Shown piece by piece: positions 62,244 to 64,000 of a stretch of DNA of 64,000 nucleotides (position 1 is the stretch's first letter; the number at the start of each line of letters is the position of its first letter). A program made the position numbers and the translations under genes. The notes below the pieces were generated by a model. It did no database searches, had not been told where the DNA came from, and saw only the letters and a list, made by a program, of their open reading frames with translations. Origin of the DNA: Candidatus Obscuribacterales bacterium (GTDB lineage: Bacteria > Cyanobacteriota > Vampirovibrionia > Obscuribacterales > Obscuribacteraceae); the NCBI GenBank assembly GCA_020634035.1, contig JACKCM010000001.1, positions 124,001 through 188,000 of the forward strand, in the 5' to 3' direction.

Positions 62244-62352
62244 ATTACAAATTGCAGCATGCAGAACTATGCCGATTTCTTCCCGAAACAACCAAAACCG
62301 TTCTAAATAGCCACTCAACAAACATGACTCTGCGGTATTCTCACTTTACCTA

Positions 62353-62520
62353 TCAATGCAGTAGAGCAAGAACTTGAATCAGAATCCATATAGCGGCTAC
62401 AAAAAAATATCTAGTTACCCGTAAGTCCTGTTCCAAACCAAGCAAGTAGATCCGCTTAAGTCTCTTACCTTCATCCCTTCTAAATCGGCTCCATATATCG
62501 ATTTCGATATTCCGAACCAT
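62353..62520 (-). CDS. Possible small membrane protein, 55 aa
   Basis: A frame from 62520 with a weak CCGAG site. The product has an Arg-rich N-terminal half and one C-terminal TM helix (FFVAAIWILIQVLALL). Divergent from the gene at 62580. Evidence is thin. Confidence 0.3.
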   Translation of the reverse strand: MVRNIEIDIWSRFRRDEGKRLKRIYLLGLEQDLRVTRYFFVAAIWILIQVLALLH

Positions 62521-62579
62521 TCTCGGTGTTCGGCATATCAAACCATCGCACAAGCAAAATAGACAACGGTATAAAGCCT

Positions 62580-62963
62580 ATGAACTCGCGTATCGAATCA
62601 TTCTTTCAAAGCAAAAGCAGGTCCAAGGCAGTCCTTCTGGCTGGAATCATTTTGATCTTTTCGGCATTGATCTCTGCCAGCTTGCTCGGACCCGATGACC
62701 TGATGATCACGGTCTTGTCCGGGCCGATTGTCTTTGGTATGGCTTTCCTTCTTACCACGCCGGAGTACTCCAGAATTCAGTACAGCGGTCCTCTGAGCCT
62801 GGGGCTGTTTCTGGCTTTCCTTTCTGCGATGGCAGGAGGTCTGCTCCATGCCGTTCCGGTCGTCCTGGGGTCTGTCGGCTGCACCGCTTGCGGTATCGCC
62901 ACAGCTAGACTTCTGCTGCTCAAAAAAGACCAGAATAACACAAACAGCGACAAAACGCTGTGA
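62580..62963 (+). CDS. Small membrane protein, 127 aa
   Basis: Starts at 62580; upstream frame to 62526 not needed. Four hydrophobic segments around residues 16-36, 41-57, 70-88 and 90-110, with two Cys (CTAC) in the last helix and a polar C-terminal tail. No family recognised. Ordinary composition. Confidence 0.65.
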   Translation: MNSRIESFFQSKSRSKAVLLAGIILIFSALISASLLGPDDLMITVLSGPIVFGMAFLLTTPEYSRIQYSGPLSLGLFLAFLSAMAGGLLHAVPVVLGSVGCTACGIATARLLLLKKDQNNTNSDKTL

Positions 62964-63183
62964 TAAAGAGCCTCTGCCGCGCACCTGGAAGATATTCAAA
63001 AATATCAGTGCACTCTAACTTTCTGTAACCTCAATACACAACGATAAACAGTTCTTGATTGTTTGAGACTCGGAAAAATAGTCTCAATTTATCTTTGAAC
63101 GTACTGTCCAATATGACTAACCCCATAAGCAGGTATTCTCGACAAAACCTCCAAACAGACCCGAATAGAAATCATTTTTGCAT

Positions 63184-63213
63184 CGAAAAGTCGTTCTCCG
63201 CGTCGACTTTTCG
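63184..63213. repeat. 10-bp inverted repeat upstream of permease
   Basis: CGAAAAGTCG and CGACTTTTCG are separated by 10 bases, 43 bases before the permease start. It may be an operator or leader hairpin. Confidence 0.45.
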
Positions 63214-63255
63214 GGCTGTGGCTTGTTCCATCAATCCCCAAGAGAAGGGAAAGAA

Positions 63256-64000
63256 ATGAAAGATTTACTGAGCAAAGCAATTCGACGGTCTTCCATCGCC
63301 AATCTCCAGAATCAAGAGGAGCATGGACCGAAACTTTCTCGGGTGCTCTCGGCCTGGGACCTCTTCGTGGCTGGATTCGGCTGTATCATCGGCGCCGGCA
63401 TCTTCGTCCTGACAGGAGTCGCCGCCGCTCAGCATGCCGGTCCCGGCATCATCATCTCGTTCGCCCTGGCTGGCGCCTTATGCGCCCTCGTAGCCATGGC
63501 TTACGCCGAACTGGCATCGATGATTCCGGTGGCGGGTTCGGCTTATACCTATGCCCGAGCTTCGCTTGGAGAGCTTATCTCGATGTTGATCGGCTGGGAT
63601 CTGATTCTCGAATACAATGTCGGCGCAAGCGGTGTAGCCGTGGGATGGAGCGGATATCTACAAGCCATCCTGAAAGAAGCCGGCATCAGCCTTCCGGCTG
63701 CACTTTCTCACGCTCCGTCTTCTATCCCCTGGGGAAGCCTCTTGCTGACCATTCTTCTGGTCGGTGGGGCTTTCTTGTCTTTTCGCCGAGCCTATCAGCT
63801 TCGCTTCGCCACCATGTTCGATACCGGCTGGCAATGCCCTCACAACTTCACCTTTCTGGGAATCGTTCTGTCCATAGCCTCATTCTGGCCGGTGGACACG
63901 CTCTTTCAGAAACTCGAGAGCATCGACTTGCTGGCGGTTCTGATTGTGATGAGCATCAACGTGCTCCTTGTCCTGGGGGTAAAGATGGCAGCCCGGGCGA
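63256..64000 (+). CDS. APC amino-acid permease, 3' end outside window
   Basis: The reading frame from the ATG at 63256 (leader AGAAGGGAAAGAA) is open to the window edge, giving 248 residues of a permease closely related to the one at 2443. It shares GAGIFVLTG, GPGI and YAELASMIPVAGSAY, and the first six or so helices. The N-terminus is longer and Lys/Arg-rich. Its C-terminal half lies beyond base 64000. Confidence 0.92.
   Translation, partial: MKDLLSKAIRRSSIANLQNQEEHGPKLSRVLSAWDLFVAGFGCIIGAGIFVLTGVAAAQHAGPGIIISFALAGALCALVAMAYAELASMIPVAGSAYTYARASLGELISMLIGWDLILEYNVGASGVAVGWSGYLQAILKEAGISLPAALSHAPSSIPWGSLLLTILLVGGAFLSFRRAYQLRFATMFDTGWQCPHNFTFLGIVLSIASFWPVDTLFQKLESIDLLAVLIVMSINVLLVLGVKMAARA

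Noticed and set aside
1..64000. CRISPR arrays or toxin-antitoxin pairs
   Set aside because: No direct-repeat/spacer pattern and no overlapping small gene pairs with known toxin or antitoxin motifs were found on reading both strands.

Overview
The window is bacterial chromosome. It carries core metabolic and envelope genes (GMP synthase, glutamate dehydrogenase, site-2 protease RseP, S41 protease, lytic transglycosylase, cysteine desulfurase, beta-oxidation enzymes) on both strands, with ordinary Shine-Dalgarno sites and intrinsic terminators. No rRNA, tRNA, CRISPR array or phage structural gene was seen. RseP, a soluble lytic transglycosylase and a YceI-type exported protein point to a Gram-negative-type envelope. 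The mix of genes would fit a Melainabacteria/Obscuribacterales-like organism, but that is a guess from general resemblance, not a result.

Layout. 1-18.05 kb: a membrane protein, an APC amino-acid permease, an RseP/PlsC-like run, a fatty-acid oxidation cluster (thioesterase, HSDL2-like SDR, enoyl-CoA hydratase, acyl-CoA dehydrogenase), YceI, an S1-domain protein and small membrane proteins. 18.4-35.9 kb: a block of visibly GC-richer genes with C/G-ending codons, mostly in short units with their own terminators: a plant-type Nudix hydrolase, a nucleoside hydrolase, an LprI-like protein, a MoxR-type ATPase plus VWA membrane protein, a 1.5 kb non-coding stretch, several unknown proteins, an isochorismatase-type hydrolase, a cytidine deaminase and an EEP phosphatase/nuclease. 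36.2-40.3 kb: GT-C-like membrane protein, guaA, dual-specificity phosphatase. 40.7-47.1 kb: DUF4139, Rieske oxygenase/TetR, DUF3060 and Cys-rich proteins. 47.4-54.4 kb: DHH phosphoesterase, GDH, cysteine desulfurase, Slt, zinc ribbon, DUF3343. 54.9-62.1 kb: NAD kinase, TPM protein, amidohydrolase, an IS1595-type element, an isolated M17 N-terminal domain and an unknown protein. A second APC permease runs off the right edge.

Three signals are not explained by the gene list. (1) Between the VWA gene and a TM/coiled-coil gene lie two diverged copies of a ~330-nt sequence (25259-25593 and 26077-26405). Their helices are kept by compensatory base changes, so this looks like a tandem, large structured RNA inside a MoxR-VWA operon. 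(2) A 15-bp inverted repeat, ACTAT-N5-ATAGT, recurs about twelve times. It lies just outside intrinsic terminators, usually between convergent genes. (3) GC-rich genes are interspersed singly or in small groups among genes of ordinary composition, and many of them act on nucleotides, NAD or ADP-ribose-like compounds.
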